In this document: positions 22,792 to 35,839 of the stretch, piece after piece | Numbering within the stretch: position 1 is the first letter of the stretch | Layout of the letters: each line of letters begins with the position of its first letter | Source of the DNA: Mya arenaria | Lineage: Eukaryota > Mollusca > Bivalvia > Myida > Myidae | Length of the DNA: 64,000 nt | Assembly (NCBI RefSeq): GCF_026914265.1 | Contig: NC_069124.1 | Span: forward strand, 6,536,213-6,600,212 | Direction of reading: 5' to 3' | Translations under genes and position numbers: made by a program | Notes under the pieces: generated by a model | Seen by the model: only the letters and a program-made list of their open reading frames with translations | Databases searched by the model: none | What the model was told of the DNA's origin: nothing

Positions 22792-25536
22792 ATGGCTGAC
22801 CCTAGCGCTGCAAAACTGGAGCTTTTATTTGCACACTTATCGATAAATAATGTGCAGCATGTGAAACCGTTGGTACTGGATGCAATAGACGAATACCAGA
22901 CTATTCGCTCTAATTTGACATATGAAGAAAGAAAGAAAGTGAACTTCATTAAAAGTCTGTTAGGGCACGTGGAGAGAGGTGAGTGGGAGGAGGCACGTGC
23001 AAATCTACAAAATGCGCAAAACGCATATCAGGAATACCTTGAAAACTTCGCGCGTGGTATCAAGAAAGAGGTAATACTTTATTTGCCGATGTTTTGCACC
23101 AATATCGACCAATGAGATTAATTTATTGTTGAAACATATTTAGATAAGATTCTGCGTTTAAGCTGCACTCTCACAGATATACCGTTTTTACCGTTTTTTT
23201 TTTAATTTTTGTCTTGGAAAGAGCAAAATTTAGCGTAAATATCTGCAAACCAGTGATATAAGACTGCTGACAAAAGATAAGATCATAGATCCGTTCGAAA
23301 ATTAATGTTTTATGGCTTAAACTGTTACTAACGGTTTAAGAAAATTGCATAAAACATCAATTTTTGAACTTAAGATAAAATTCTACAATCTAATTGTTTG
23401 TCAGCAGTCTTATATAACTGGTTTCCATGCATTTTCGCAAATTGGCTCGTTCCAAGACAAAAAAAAAGTTGTCAAAACACTTCAATCTGTAAGAGTGTAG
23501 CTCTAAAGACGTTAGTTATGTCAACACATATGCTACTGTTGCCATTAACCATTTAAGATATATGCATCTTTAACGTTAATCTGTAATATGATCAATTTAT
23601 TTCTATTATCAAAAGCCTGGAGGGTCAGACAGCTATGCTTTTATTCACGGCAAATCATCAAAAATCACAGACAAAATGGCTCAACCAGAACCGGAAATGC
23701 CAACCAGCACGTTTGATAAAAGTCATTATATGTTCAGAGATAGCGACTTTTCGAAGGTAAACACACTTGAGCAAGATAGCAACAGACTGCAATCACAACA
23801 TTCAAATGCAACATCGAGAAGAATAAACCTATGGTCAGCAAGACACAGGAGTCATGCACCAGAAAAAGAAAACACCCCGTCGGTTTTCGGCGAGGATCAG
23901 GGTCCTACTGATAGTTTCAAGAATATGAAAGAGAGTTATGCTGTAAATGGTGCACACAGCGATGAATATCCAGGATCTTATAGTCAATATCAAAATTTGC
24001 AACCGACCACATTGAAACAGGCGTTGAAGCTTACAGAAAAAAGGGACAGGTGAATACTTATCCTGATAATTAATACATATATAACAAATGTACAATACAT
24101 GTATACTTTTCAATAATCCAAATTTACTCTTTTGTTGTATTTCATAGTATGCTATTAGTATGGTTATTCAGTTGTTACTAAGTATGCTGTTGTTACTAAG
24201 TACTGTTCTAGTAGTATCCATGTATCACTGCTTTACTACATGCAGATCAGAAGGCAAAGTCGACGATGAAGCAGACGTTAATCGTCCGTCTAAAATAGCA
24301 GATTCGTACACACGGCTTTACGAATGCGAGTGGCACATCGCAATGGATTCCCTTAAACGGTTGGCGGTCATCGAGGAGACAGCAATCGAGTGTTTACTCT
24401 ATATTCTCATGGTAAGATGCACTTATGGCGTGTCAGAAACAATGAAACATTTATATAAGGGCATTTAAAAGTATACCAATAAAACAAGCAAATAATTTTT
24501 TATAAACAAAATTAATAATCGTAACAACAACTCTTATTGGCAGACAATACCAATGAATACCCAACCCTTGAAATTAAACGGCAGGATAAAATTAAAATCT
24601 GTGATAATTTTGGTTTTATTTATATATATTTTTATATCTTTTCTATTTAGGAAGCCTACAGGCTGTGCCTAGATGAAGCAAAACTACAAGTGTTAGAATT
24701 TGAAAATGCGGCTTTAAATATAATAACAAATGGAAAGTTTACATACGTAAGTTTGGTGAAATCAGTTATAAATGCCATCAACTTATATCAAATGGTCTTA
24801 TTATTGTAGATAATGCCAAATAAATGTAATCTGGGATATTGAATGACACATAGGAAGTAATAGTGTTATTTCGATCAAAAATATTTGTTTATATTTCTTA
24901 ATTGCAAAAGCGTCTGTCCAAATATTGAAGCTATTTCTTTCAAATTCTTATTTGTTTTGGTTTATTCAGACTGAACGAAACCAACTCAGTAAAACCAGGA
25001 ACGTCAAACATATGATTCAGTACCGAAAGGAAGTTGCCGACTTGGGAATTAAACGAATCCAGGACGTAAGAACTAGTACGAGTATATATTAAAAAAGCCA
25101 AATGTCATTGAGCTGTGCACATTTGAACTGCATACTAGTTTTTTTTGAAAAATGGATTATTCTATGGTCAATTTATAAACATCAAACTATACATATATAC
25201 AATATACAATACAATATATAAAATTGATTGTTTATTTGGTTGTAGCAATTCCTGGTCAAGACGTTGCCAGTGATACACCGACGTTATGGAATCAAATCCG
25301 AGAATGCGTTGGATGCTTATAGCAAAGAATGTATTGCTGTCACATGGCGGATGGCCATTCAAGATCCGCCTATCTACATAGACTCGAGGGTCAAGGATGA
25401 AGTAATCCACCCGAACCGATATAAAGTGTATCGTAATTCTGGGGAGAAGATCAGATACCTAGTATGGCCTGTGTTATGGCTGTATAAAGGTGGCTTAGTT
25501 TTGGCAAGAGGGGTCGCGCAAGGTGAAGGTCAATAA
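22792..25536 (+). CDS. MIEAP-C domain gene D, 453 aa, six exons
   Basis: Exons: 22792-23070, 23616-24049, 24246-24411, 24651-24746, 24970-25065, 25246-25536; open frame of 1,362 nt. Residues 1-93 are the N-terminal helical domain in one exon (gene C splits the same domain in two). Exon 2 is an unusually long, Ser/Gln/Asn-rich and probably disordered linker of about 145 residues. Exon 3 has the middle motif SKIADSYTRLYECEWHIAMD. Residues 358-453 are the MIEAP-type domain with intact motifs VTWRMAIQDPP and LVWPVLWLYKGGLVLARGVA. The start is supported by alignment with gene C. Spacing from gene C is under 500 bp. Intron 1 contains a foldback MITE (23161-23502). Confidence 0.82.
23161..23502. mobile_element. 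Foldback MITE, copy 1 of 4
   Basis: About 340 bp, almost wholly an imperfect palindrome. It begins AGCTGCACTCTCACAGAT and ends with the complement; the centre contains AACTGTTACTAACGGTTTAA. Lies in intron 1 of gene D. Confidence 0.85.
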
Positions 25537-25578
25537 CAGAGAGTCTGTTTCCTGTGCATATCTTGTTTGCCTGGTTTC

Positions 25579-25584
25579 AATAAA
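25579..25584 (+). terminator. Polyadenylation signal, gene D
   Basis: AATAAA 43 bp after the stop of gene D. Confidence 0.5.
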
Positions 25585-26634
25585 TACAATGAAATGTGAC
25601 AATCACTATTGGTTCTGGTAAAAAACTTTATAGATATGAACGTTAGCAGAAGTTGGCGTCTTTAGAAATCCTACTGGTTAATAAGTTTGATAAGCATACA
25701 TATATTATTTTTTTTCTACAGATAATAATGTTATGTGCAATCAAAAATATACTACATTTAAGATCAGAATCCATAGAATTGGCTGATACGACACTTTTCT
25801 GTAGTATAAGCCAATGCGTTTTGTAAAAAATCACCAAACCACTTGCATATGTTGGTCCTGAATGTTGCTTCAGTGTACATACATTTTATAAAGGATATAA
25901 TTATGTATCAACAATATATAGTTATTCTGATTAATTGATGACTTAAATAGATGCATAGCAATATTTATATGTGATTGCATTAAAGTGCATAACCTTTCTT
26001 ATTAACGAATTGACTGTAATCCTAATATAACTCTTAAAGGTGTACCCATTCGAATGAGTTTGCGTTACACAAAAACGACATCCATAAACCAAAGAAAGAG
26101 AAAGAAATGTTGCTTTAGATGAAAGCATCTTCTTTATTATCATATCCCATAATATCATAACAAACATATAAAGCAAGAGTAGCAGACTGCCCGGGAACTG
26201 TTCAAGCCATAACACTGTGCTTCTTAACAGGATAACATATTGACTTCTAGGCTTGCTCCAGTAGTTCCAGTTGTATTATCACGATTTCTTTAATTTATTA
26301 TTTCTATTGAACAACATATTAATTTTGAGAAATATACCAGATCAGAACATATATTCATAAAGATTTAAGTATTACCAGCTCATCTTCATGAGTATAATCG
26401 CAATGGCAACAACAACAACACATTAAATACAATGCTTTTGGTCTAATGTAAAGGGGAACAATTATCCTTTCATTCTTTTCATTTGTAAGCGTTTACTATT
26501 TTTTTGTATATTTATTATCAATGTGTCTAGGATTTGATGCTTGTTTAGATTATCTGCCTTTGAATCGTCTAATTGTTACTATCATAACGCTTCAACAATT
26601 CATTATTTTACAGGACTACATGAAAAAAAATCAC

Positions 26635-26676
<42 letters not shown>

Positions 26677-27414
26677 TCGTGCATGTGTGTGTGTGTGTGT
26701 GTGTGTCTGTGTTTGTGTGTGTGCGTGCGCGTCTGTGTGCTTGTGCGTGAGTGTGTGCATGCGTGCGTGCGTACGTGCGTGCGTGCGTTTCAAACTCGGC
26801 GGTATATACTGTTTGGATTAAAAGGCACGATATGGATCATGTTCAGTTTGAGAAGTGACTTTTTAAAAGTCAAGTACGTTTTTAAATCAATAATCGTGTT
26901 TCCTCTATGCGATTACAGTCATTGGAGGTCTTTAACAACACACAGTAAAACAAACAATATTTAGCGAAGAATTTAATGTACTAAAATGGAAATCAATATC
27001 CCAGAAAAACCCTTTAAATGGGTTTCATATGCGAACTACAAGTGTATATTTCCGCAATATTTAAAATAGCACACACATCAAAATCAAACTTGTAGTATGG
27101 CTCCCAGGGGAAATAATTATATCAAATTGATAGTTGAGATTACTGACAGTGCTTTCCCTTGGATTTCCATATTAAATGGCTCAGCTCAGTCATAATGTAC
27201 AATAAATTGATATACCTGGTGATCTAACAATAATTAAATGTAACCTCTATTTTCTTTATTTGCTGACAAGTTATTTCAAATCCAAGGTACATCCAGGAAG
27301 TAAATAAAATAGTACAACCAGGAAGTAAATAAAATAGAGCTTGCTTAGAGATGGAGTCGTACTTTCGAATTCAATATACATCAGTTAATGACGATTTGGT
27401 AAATAGTTTATAAA
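25585..27414. other. Spacer between genes D and E
   Basis: AT-rich, with a GT-repeat tract (26636-26790) and a small direct duplication of CAGGAAGTAAATAAAATAG at about 27295-27340 just upstream of gene E. No gene recognised. Confidence 0.5.
26636..26790. repeat. GT/GC microsatellite
   Basis: Long TG dinucleotide run grading into TGCG and GTGC units. Poly-Cys/Val ORFs are artefacts. Confidence 0.9.
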
Positions 27415-30400
27415 ATGGGAACTAACAATGACACATACATTGAGAAAGTTTTAAACGCACAATTGAATGACGATGCTGATGGGGCGCGAAGGCTTCTGCC
27501 TGAAGCTGATAAGGAACACGATGATTTGGTAGCTGTTGTTGGAGATGATGGGAAACAAAAGAATGCAATGTTCAAGCTTGGCACATGGCTGAAACAATTC
27601 AGGAATCATGAAGATAGAATGGCTCGCAGTAAAGCTCAAGATACTCTTGATGAATTTCAACTACATCTTAAACAATTGTTGAAGGTAAACAGTTTTTGGA
27701 ATTATATGCATGTATTTTTTTATTTAAAAAGAACCCACATTTTAATAACAATGTTCACGTACATTTGATATACGTAGATGAGATCTAAACATAGTGTCAG
27801 CGAAAGTCTTTGGCTTAATTAAACAGCCACGAGTAACAGTGATACGCTGTTTTTATACATCTAGTCAAAATAATAATTCATTGCTTTTGACAGTCTTCTT
27901 AACATGACCAATTCAATTTTGTTTCAAACTTTAACAGAACACACCTTTGAGAAGTGACCATGACAGTGAAAGGAATTCACACCACATGAACCAGTTGCAA
28001 TCGGTTAAGAACGATCAAAGCAAACGTAACTCAGGTGATCAGTCACGTGATTTGCAACAAAAGGAGGAAGTGAGAAAAGCTGAAAGAGACAGGAACATTC
28101 TAGAAAGAAGGTATTTTAATGCTATTAATCTGAGTCGAGATATAACGTACATGTACAGTAAAGAACAGTAAAGAACATGTACATCGTAAATGTCAAAAGT
28201 TGCAATATTTCACCAGTTGTGTGATAATGTGAGAATGACAATAAATTGCGCCTTGTTGAAACGAGGCGGGTTTTTTAAACGCTCGTCAGGAATTGCATAT
28301 GGGAGGCCGAGTTATTGATAAAAACCGTTTAATTAATCTCTCTTACTGCAAAATTGATGATAAATTGATTTGAAACACATTAAGAACATTGTAATGAAAG
28401 TGAATATTTATTTTGTAGTTCCTAACCACGCTGAAAGATAACACACATTCAAGTTGATCAACATGTTTTACAGCCCATACCCTTGTTGTAAACTTATCTT
28501 TAGAACATGGCGTCATTATTTAGTTATAATTCAAAGCGTAGCAGACAACATCCGATTATTAACAGATTAATGTACAAATATAGCGCATCATTCCGTTCAA
28601 TAATAGTGCAAATATGTGTTACATATAACTCTGAGTAATTCACATATACTGGAAGTTTAAATGCGATAAAGTTTTTTTGATATTTCATTCTACTGAGAAA
28701 TGTAGACAATCACCGAGAAATGGCTGAGTCATTCAAGCACAGATTCTTATAAAACTGTCCATAGGCTAGATCGAACCTATTTGTGCTCACATATTAAAAT
28801 TTACGTCACAATCATCAGATGAAAACAAGAATTATTTGAAGAATGTACATTTGGAAGTAATAATCACCAAATCTCACTGCGTAAACACATACAAAAGGTT
28901 TGCTATTTAGATTACCTATTACTCGATTATATAAACCACAATACGTTTTATTAGAAATCGTTTTACCCTTACTGTACACATTGACTGGACCCATGAGGCC
29001 ATGAGTTGCTTAATTGAAACCGACAAGATAGTATTTAAATAAATATGAATTTCTTTTGTCATTCATGCTCATACGTATTTGTTAACTTTACAGACTAGTT
29101 CATGGCGCCCTTAGATGCTTTGCATCAATGGACGTTTTTGTAAACATCTATAACGCTAGCGGTACCTTTAAATGTACACAAATACTCTAGATACATTTAC
29201 AGCATGAGATGCGGAACGTACATGATTATGTTTTTGTTGGTTTTTAACACGTATTCAGTGAAATGATTGTGATATACATTTACATGATGTTTTCATACTT
29301 CCGTTCATCAATTCGAACCTTTTATAAAGTCATACTGCAAAATGATATTTTAGAAATACAATAATAACAACATAATCGTTTGATGATGCTTACTCTATCA
29401 CGGCGGTTGCCAAACACTATATTGCGTATATGATGTACCTTCTAAAGGCTACATCATCCTTGAATGTGCTCTTGTTCACCATCAACAGAACCATGATTAT
29501 TTTAAATGTGTGATCGAGGTCATACACATTATATATATTATATGGGTATGCTCGTGTAAGATGAATTGTAATGCCATCTACAAAATCATGAGGAAAGTGT
29601 TTTATACGTTAGTTAGTAAGCATTTAAGTACACTTGATGGACAAATTTCGCAATGGCTTTTAAAGCTGCACTCTCACAAATTTAACGTTTTGACAACCTT
29701 CTTATTTTTGTCTTGAAACAAACCATTTTTTTGCAAAAATCCACGGAAACAAGTTATATAAGACTGCTGAAAAAAAAATAGATCGAAGATTTTTATATTT
29801 AAGTTCAAAAATTGATGTTTCATATATATTTTCTTCAACCGTTAGTAAATATGAAAATCTGCGATCTGATCTGTTGTCAGCAGTGTTATATAACTGGTTT
29901 GCAGATATTTACGCAAAAATTGGCTTTTTCCAAGACAAAAAATAAAAAGTCATAATGGTATATCTGCGAGAATGCAGCTTTAAAGCCAACTTCTACTTAT
30001 ACAGAGAGCTACATATACATGTACAAGTTCACATGGCGACTGCCACCTCTCTCATATAATAATAAATCATATAATAATAAAATTAATAAATATTTGCGTT
30101 AAAAATATCTAACGGTCATAACTGGGCCGACTGCTAAGAACATTGTTAAAGTTAACAACGTTATTAACGACATCGTTGTTAACTTTCAAACGTGAACTAG
30201 TTGATGATGTGGTAATACATTTGAATAATACAAGTACAGCTAATCCAGTTGTCTCTGGTAAGGAAAACTGCAGATCATATGTGTTTCCGGGAAACTTTCA
30301 GAACAATACAGAGTGATAATTAACAATGGTGACTTTTACAACATTGGTAACTATACAAAAATCTGAAAAACCGGCCAGTTGATTGTATTATACTTGTATT

Positions 30401-31881
30401 TCTCTACAGCAAACAGGCCGGCCAGGCATTAAGGCAAAACAATCCGGATATTGCTGATTTGAGTGATTCAAATAGACCCACAAAACTTGCCGAAAGATTT
30501 TCGGAACTTTACGACAATGAATGGACTGAGGCATTTGAAGGTTTGACTAAGTCGGAGATGGATGATAAGGGTGCTATCTCGCTTTTACTTCAAATAGTTC
30601 AGGTAACGTTGTTTACAGAACCATACTATCTGATGACTATAAAATAACTTCATTTGCATGAATAGTTTTCTTATTGTTGTAAGTAAACAGATAAAAGTAA
30701 ATATATTTAAGTAGTTACAAAATAACAGGATCTGAGTTTTCGTGATGTTTTCAAATTTTGTTCATACAGACGGCCAATTCTTTTTCCAAAACTACTATGC
30801 ACGATATGATGAAAACATTGACGAGCTCGTTTGACACACGTATATCGGGATCCGATAAGGTAAACAACTGTCACAACATATATCAATTGCATTTTGTACA
30901 AGCTCAGTTCAGAGCATAGTTCCCAAGATAACATGATTTTAAATGTGCCCTTTAATGTAACATACTTAACAGACGGCAACCCGATTCCCGCTCACAAACA
31001 TGATCTTACTAGGGATGACACCCCTTAACGATAAAATCGGAACTCGGAAATTTTCTGCTTGCTATAACATAGCTAGATATGTATATGTCCATAAATATAG
31101 TACACCAAGTAGTATATCCTCTTGTGCACAGGCATTAGAGGTGTTCAATTTTAGGAAGTACATGGATGAGTCTAGCATTCAATTCCATGATCATGAGGAG
31201 GAGAAAAGCAGATCAATACACTGTCTTAAACAATTAATTAAACCAAATTGGCTAAAAGTCCATTTATTTTAACTAGACACAACCTACTGAAGAAGGACGG
31301 CAGCTGCTTGTCCAACTTTTAAAGGAAGAGGCAGATACAGCTCTTCCTAATATCAAAAAGGTGCTGTCTTTAAAAAATATTTTGTTATGTATGATTTCAC
31401 ATATAAGTAATGAAAATTGAAAAGCAGGTTCCTGTGTTGATTTCTCAGCAATTCACTCATTGGATTTGTTTCGTTTTTTTGTCTTCATAATAACCAGATG
31501 GAAACTAAATTAATGATCTTGACGCCACTCCCAGGAATAAAACTAATATTTTTGGGTCAACGCTTTCAGAAATTTAAAACAGAAGTCGAGAAAATATGCA
31601 GAGGTGCCGGGAGAAATGCACCTACGATAGGAGGCGTGTTGCTGAAATTGTTGCTGAAATATGCTGACCAGGCCGTTGAGCTGTGCTGGTTGATGATTGT
31701 TCAGGACCCCCCTGTGTACATGTGTCCCACAGACATTGCAAGGAAGGCTGACTTTGATCCAAACCTTTATCGAGCATACACGAAGACTGGAAAACGTCTG
31801 GCCTTTTATGTCTGGCCTGCGCTCAAACTGCATGAGAAGGGCGCGCTATTGTATAAGGGCGTGGCTCAGATGACCGTCTGA
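27415..31881 (+). CDS. MIEAP-C domain gene E, 373 aa, six exons
   Basis: Exons: 27415-27684, 27938-28110, 30410-30602, 30770-30859, 31277-31360, 31570-31881; open frame of 1,122 nt. Residues 1-90 are an acidic helical N-terminal domain; exon 2 is a hydrophilic, charged linker; exon 3 has the middle motif TKLAERFSELYDNEWTEAFE. The last-exon acceptor at 31569 (CGCTTTCAG) is preferred over one at 31497 because the resulting start KFKTEVEKI matches the exon start of gene A; the alternative would add 24 residues. Residues 271-373 are the MIEAP-type domain (LCWLMIVQDPP ... YVWPALKLHEKGALLYKGVA), nearly the same as in gene A. The 2.3-kb intron 2 contains a foldback MITE. Confidence 0.8.
29664..29979. 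mobile_element. Foldback MITE, copy 2 of 4
   Basis: AGCTGCACTCTCACAAATTT to its complement at 29960-29979, in intron 2 of gene E. Closely related to copies at 23161, 35496 and 55093. Confidence 0.85.
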
Positions 31882-31925
31882 AACAAATGTATTGCCTATT
31901 GTCTATCGTGATTATAAGTATCTTC

Positions 31926-32057
31926 CATGGCCGAGAGTGTAAGATAGGTTCATCCCGACCCGAGCGTAGGGTGTTTTGCGGAAACGAGGTTTAACGAGTT
32001 TCTGCAAAACACCCTGCGCGAGGGTCGGGATGAACCTATCTTACACGAGCGGCTATG
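31926..32057. repeat. 132-bp near-perfect palindrome
   Basis: Arms CCATGGCCGAGAGTGTAAGA and, with few mismatches, its complement ending at 32057. TAGGTTCATCCCGACCC, GTAGGGTGTTTTGC and their complements are included. It begins 45 bp after the stop of gene E, so it would lie in that gene's 3' UTR or directly downstream. Confidence 0.85.
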
Positions 32058-32068
32058 GTAGATGCTTT

Positions 32069-32457
32069 TTCTCCCACCTCAGTTAAACAAAATTTAGTAA
32101 AAATGTATTTTTTGCTGGAACTCCTTTGTGCTTAGTGAAAATAACTGCGTACAGATATACGATAATTCGTGGTTGTCATGGATATTCGCGCAGTGATTCA
32201 GAGTATGTAAATGGTCTGTTCGGTCTTTAAAAACTGTTTTCTGGTGACATTTGAAGCGAGAAATAATTAAATAGCGTTCAAAATATTGCCACAAGACAAG
32301 GTTTCCATGATGCGCTACAGTCTTCAACAAGGGAGGTAATTACAATATGGTGACCATAAAAAGAAGTTCCATACGGGCATTTTATCTTCGCCCGTGGGCA
32401 AGATAAGAATTTCTTGCATGGTTAAATTAATGGATCTACTTATCTGAGGTGGGAGAA
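32069..32457. mobile_element. MITE with TTCTCCCACCTCAG inverted ends
   Basis: Inverted 14-mer ends at 32069-32082 and 32444-32457, about 390 bp apart, no coding content of note. It adjoins the palindrome 31926-32057, so the two may be parts of one larger element. Confidence 0.6.
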
Positions 32458-33206
32458 ATGTATTTTCTATTGACATTTCGAGTTTTTGTACTCTCTAAAA
32501 TTCTAGAATAGTTGTGGTTTCATAAAGCACATGCTAAGGGGATTATGTAAATAAACGATACATATTCGACGTGTTCAGCAAATATCTATTTCATAATAAT
32601 TTCTATGTCTTGTAATTCCTGTAATAAAATGCATTTTTCTAGTAGAATATTAAATCACGGATGGACTAAAATATTCAGTGAAATGTTAAATCAATCATGT
32701 CGAAAATTGAACGATAAAATACGAACATCGCAATGCATTCTGTTATAATACAAATATCCCAGCCATATCCGGCTTGTTAGTCACTAAATATGGCATCCCT
32801 TGACACTTGTACCTAATATTATAAGACCTTTCTTGCATACCGGACGTATGTTTTCAGGTGATCAGTGCTGGAAAACCCCGTCTTACACCCCCATGTAAGA
32901 TGAGTAATGTGCAACAACGCCCCACTTCTTTTTTTATTGTATGGTTTATGAAAAGTAGATTATGCCATTTCAATAAAGCGCAATCAGATTCATAAGTATG
33001 CAAGACTTTGAATCAAAATTGAAAAAAGACAATCGTAAAAACGCGATTTTTAAAGGAACTATTTGACGTCAAAAGTGATTTATGCGCTTTGTGACGTCAC
33101 TGGTTAACAACGTCGCACGCGCTTTTTGGTGAAATGTACAAAAGTGCGCTTTCTACGTCTTTATTCCACAAATTTATAATTGCAGGTATGTAAGAAAAAT
33201 ATAGCA

Positions 33207-33329
33207 ATCATGTTTTTCCGGTCCGGATCGAAAAATCCGACTTTCGGGCACACTGCGTGGCCGGTAACTCGGCAAGCCTCGTTACCGGCTTACGGTCGGA
33301 TTTTTCTATCTGTACCGGAAACACATGAT
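33207..33329. repeat. Inverted repeat with nested hairpin
   Basis: Outer arms ATCATGTTTTTCCGGTCCGG ... GAAAAATCCGAC pair with GTCGGATTTTTC ... CCGGAAACACATGAT; an inner pair CCGGTAAC/GTTACCGG sits in the loop. Confidence 0.75.
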
Positions 33330-33949
33330 AGATACCTATAATCTTTGTTTTCAGGAATATATTGATACCTAGTTTTGCATACTTTTACAGTTTATAAAGT
33401 CTTTTTTAATTTCTTAAATTCGACCAATTCAAACATTGTGACTGTTGATACAACTATTTAGATGTAGGTAAGTATGAATGCCGAAATTGTCATTAATTGA
33501 TCACTCATTTCCCTTTTACCTTATTTGATAAATTCCTGGACCCAGTATCTCGAAGTTACGACTACCGTCTGTTTACCTTTGCCGGTTTCTCAAAGCCCTC
33601 ATTCTTGAGTCGTAACTAACATCCTAATATCGTATCTTAATACTAGCGTGAACCCAATAACTAGCTTCCTGAAACCATTGTTTTGTGTTTTATACTATAA
33701 CTCGGGGTTTCTTTTAACAATATTGTTTTTCAAGAGTTGAATACAATTGGTTGACTCTTCTTATATGAGCACTTAAGGCACACGTCCGAACCGGATTAAA
33801 ACTTAAAAACACGTAAGAATGGCGCCAAAATAAAGAAGGGCGGACAACTGAACATTCGGCAATGAGAAAGAGTTCCCTAACTTAATAATTATTAAATTTC
33901 CTCAAACATTGTGAAATAACTTTAACATATTAATATACTGATGAACATA

Positions 33950-33955
33950 ATGATA

Positions 33956-34008
<53 letters not shown>

Positions 34009-34112
34009 ATTAATGTTGTTACTTCTGCTGCTGCTGCTGCTGCTGATGATGATGTTGTTGAGACGATGATGATGATGACGACAATGTCGACGACGACGAC
34101 GACGACGACGAC

Positions 34113-34193
<81 letters not shown>
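33950..34193. repeat. GAT/CTG/CGA compound triplet array
   Basis: Runs of GAT, CTG and GAC triplets. The poly-His ORF on the minus strand is an artefact. Confidence 0.9.
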
Positions 34194-34194
<1 letters not shown>

Positions 34195-35047
34195 GGCTCT
34201 TAGGACTCGTGCCCCACGATCACATGGAGTACTGAATACGTCATCGTTAGTTGAATTCATACCAAGTTATTTCCTGCGGTCGCGATAGGACTAAACCCTA
34301 AAGCTCTCTTCCCATCTACTCTGAAATATCAGTTGGAGTCTAGTGAGAAGTTTTGTTAAGTCTACAAAGCATACATCACTGACATGAAATGTACCCTCAA
34401 AACAGTCAGATGCTACGAAAGCATGCTATGGATTCCATTTAATTAAGAATTTTCCCCTTTACTTCATTAATAATTATGCTTTGTTTATAAAACAGGCCTC
34501 GATTGGCAAAGTAAAATATAGTCTGTATCGAACGTTTATAGTACTGGAATGACTCGTAGTTTTTTTAGTTTTGACAGAACAAAATACGCATTATGAATAA
34601 ATTAAAGTGACACACTGTTTTCGTAAAATAAAATGATAAAACATGTTCTACAACTAATGGTTTGTGTATAAATTACTTGACACATAATGTACACTTTGAA
34701 GATGTCAAACGATTTTTCTTTTAATGTAACTGCTTATATACGGTATAGACAACGAACAACATAAAAACAATAGCATTTCCGCTAACATGCAACTTATGCT
34801 CGAGATTTAGGTAATGATCTTGTACTCGTTCGGTCTTTCGAAGTTCGCAGTGAATATAATAAGGTGTACTTCGCAGACATACCGAAATGAATGTTCCCGT
34901 CATTGTATTTAATGTAAAACTTTACAATGCAAACACGTCTTGCATCACTTGATAAATGGTTGCATTTTCCAAAACGTATCAACGTATAAAGCCAATTATC
35001 GTAGGAGTACTGTGGGAAACATATATTGCCCATAAATTACAAAACTA

Positions 35048-35222
35048 CAGTCGAACCCCGTTCGCTCGAACTCCCAGGGAACGTCGAAAATACCTTCAGC
35101 CTCGGAAAATTCGAGCTAAGCGGGAATGCTTGCATTCAGTTTGAAGAAACCGGTTCTTTACATCAAGTTCGAGTCAAAGGGGATTTCGAGCCAAGCGAGA
35201 TCGAGCCAACGGGGTTCGACTG
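35048..35222. mobile_element. 175-bp Tc1/mariner-pogo type MITE
   Basis: Ends CAGTCGAACCCCGTTCGCTC and the complement of CAGTCGAACCCCGTTGGCTC, flanked on both sides by TA (35046-35047 and 35223-35224), the target duplication of the Tc1/mariner superfamily. Too short to encode a transposase. Confidence 0.8.
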
Positions 35223-35495
35223 TATTTACGCAACCCCGTAAGTTAGGACAGCGTCGAGACACAAGGGACGTTTGGTTTACAATTTAGAAAAATATAGTCT
35301 ATATTGAACGTGCCTAATACCATCTTACGGGATAAGTAAGGCTTAGAATGTTTTCGAGACACTGGTCCCTGGCTTATAGCGATATTTGAACAATATCCTT
35401 AAGGAGGTTCCTCCAACATTTACTTATATCGATATTAATTTTGTTTTGATTAAAACCGAATTTTTAAAGATTGACTTTCAATAATATGGCTCCAA

Positions 35496-35839
35496 AGCTG
35501 CACTCTCACAGAATGAACGTTTTGACAACTTTTTACATTTGTGTCGTTGAACGAGCCAATTTAAGCGAAATGCATGGAAATCAGCGATATAAGACTGCTG
35601 ACAAAAACAAATCACAGATTTTCATATTCAAGTTCAAAAATTGATGTTTTATGCATTTTTCTTAAACCGTTAGTAACACTTTAAGCCATAAAACATTAAT
35701 TTTCAATGGAAGTATGAAAAACTGCGATCTGATCTTTTGTCTTATATCACTAATGTTCAGATATTTACGCAAAAATTAGCTCATTCCAAGACAAAAAATA
35801 ATAAAGTAGTCAAAACGGCAAATCTGTGAGAGTCCAGCT
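35496..35839. mobile_element. Foldback MITE, copy 3 of 4
   Basis: AGCTGCACTCTCACAGAATG to its complement near 35839, about 540 bp upstream of the start of gene F. Confidence 0.85.

Noticed and set aside
26521-26964. Cys/Val-rich 147-residue ORF
   Set aside because: Produced by the GT microsatellite; no other coding support.
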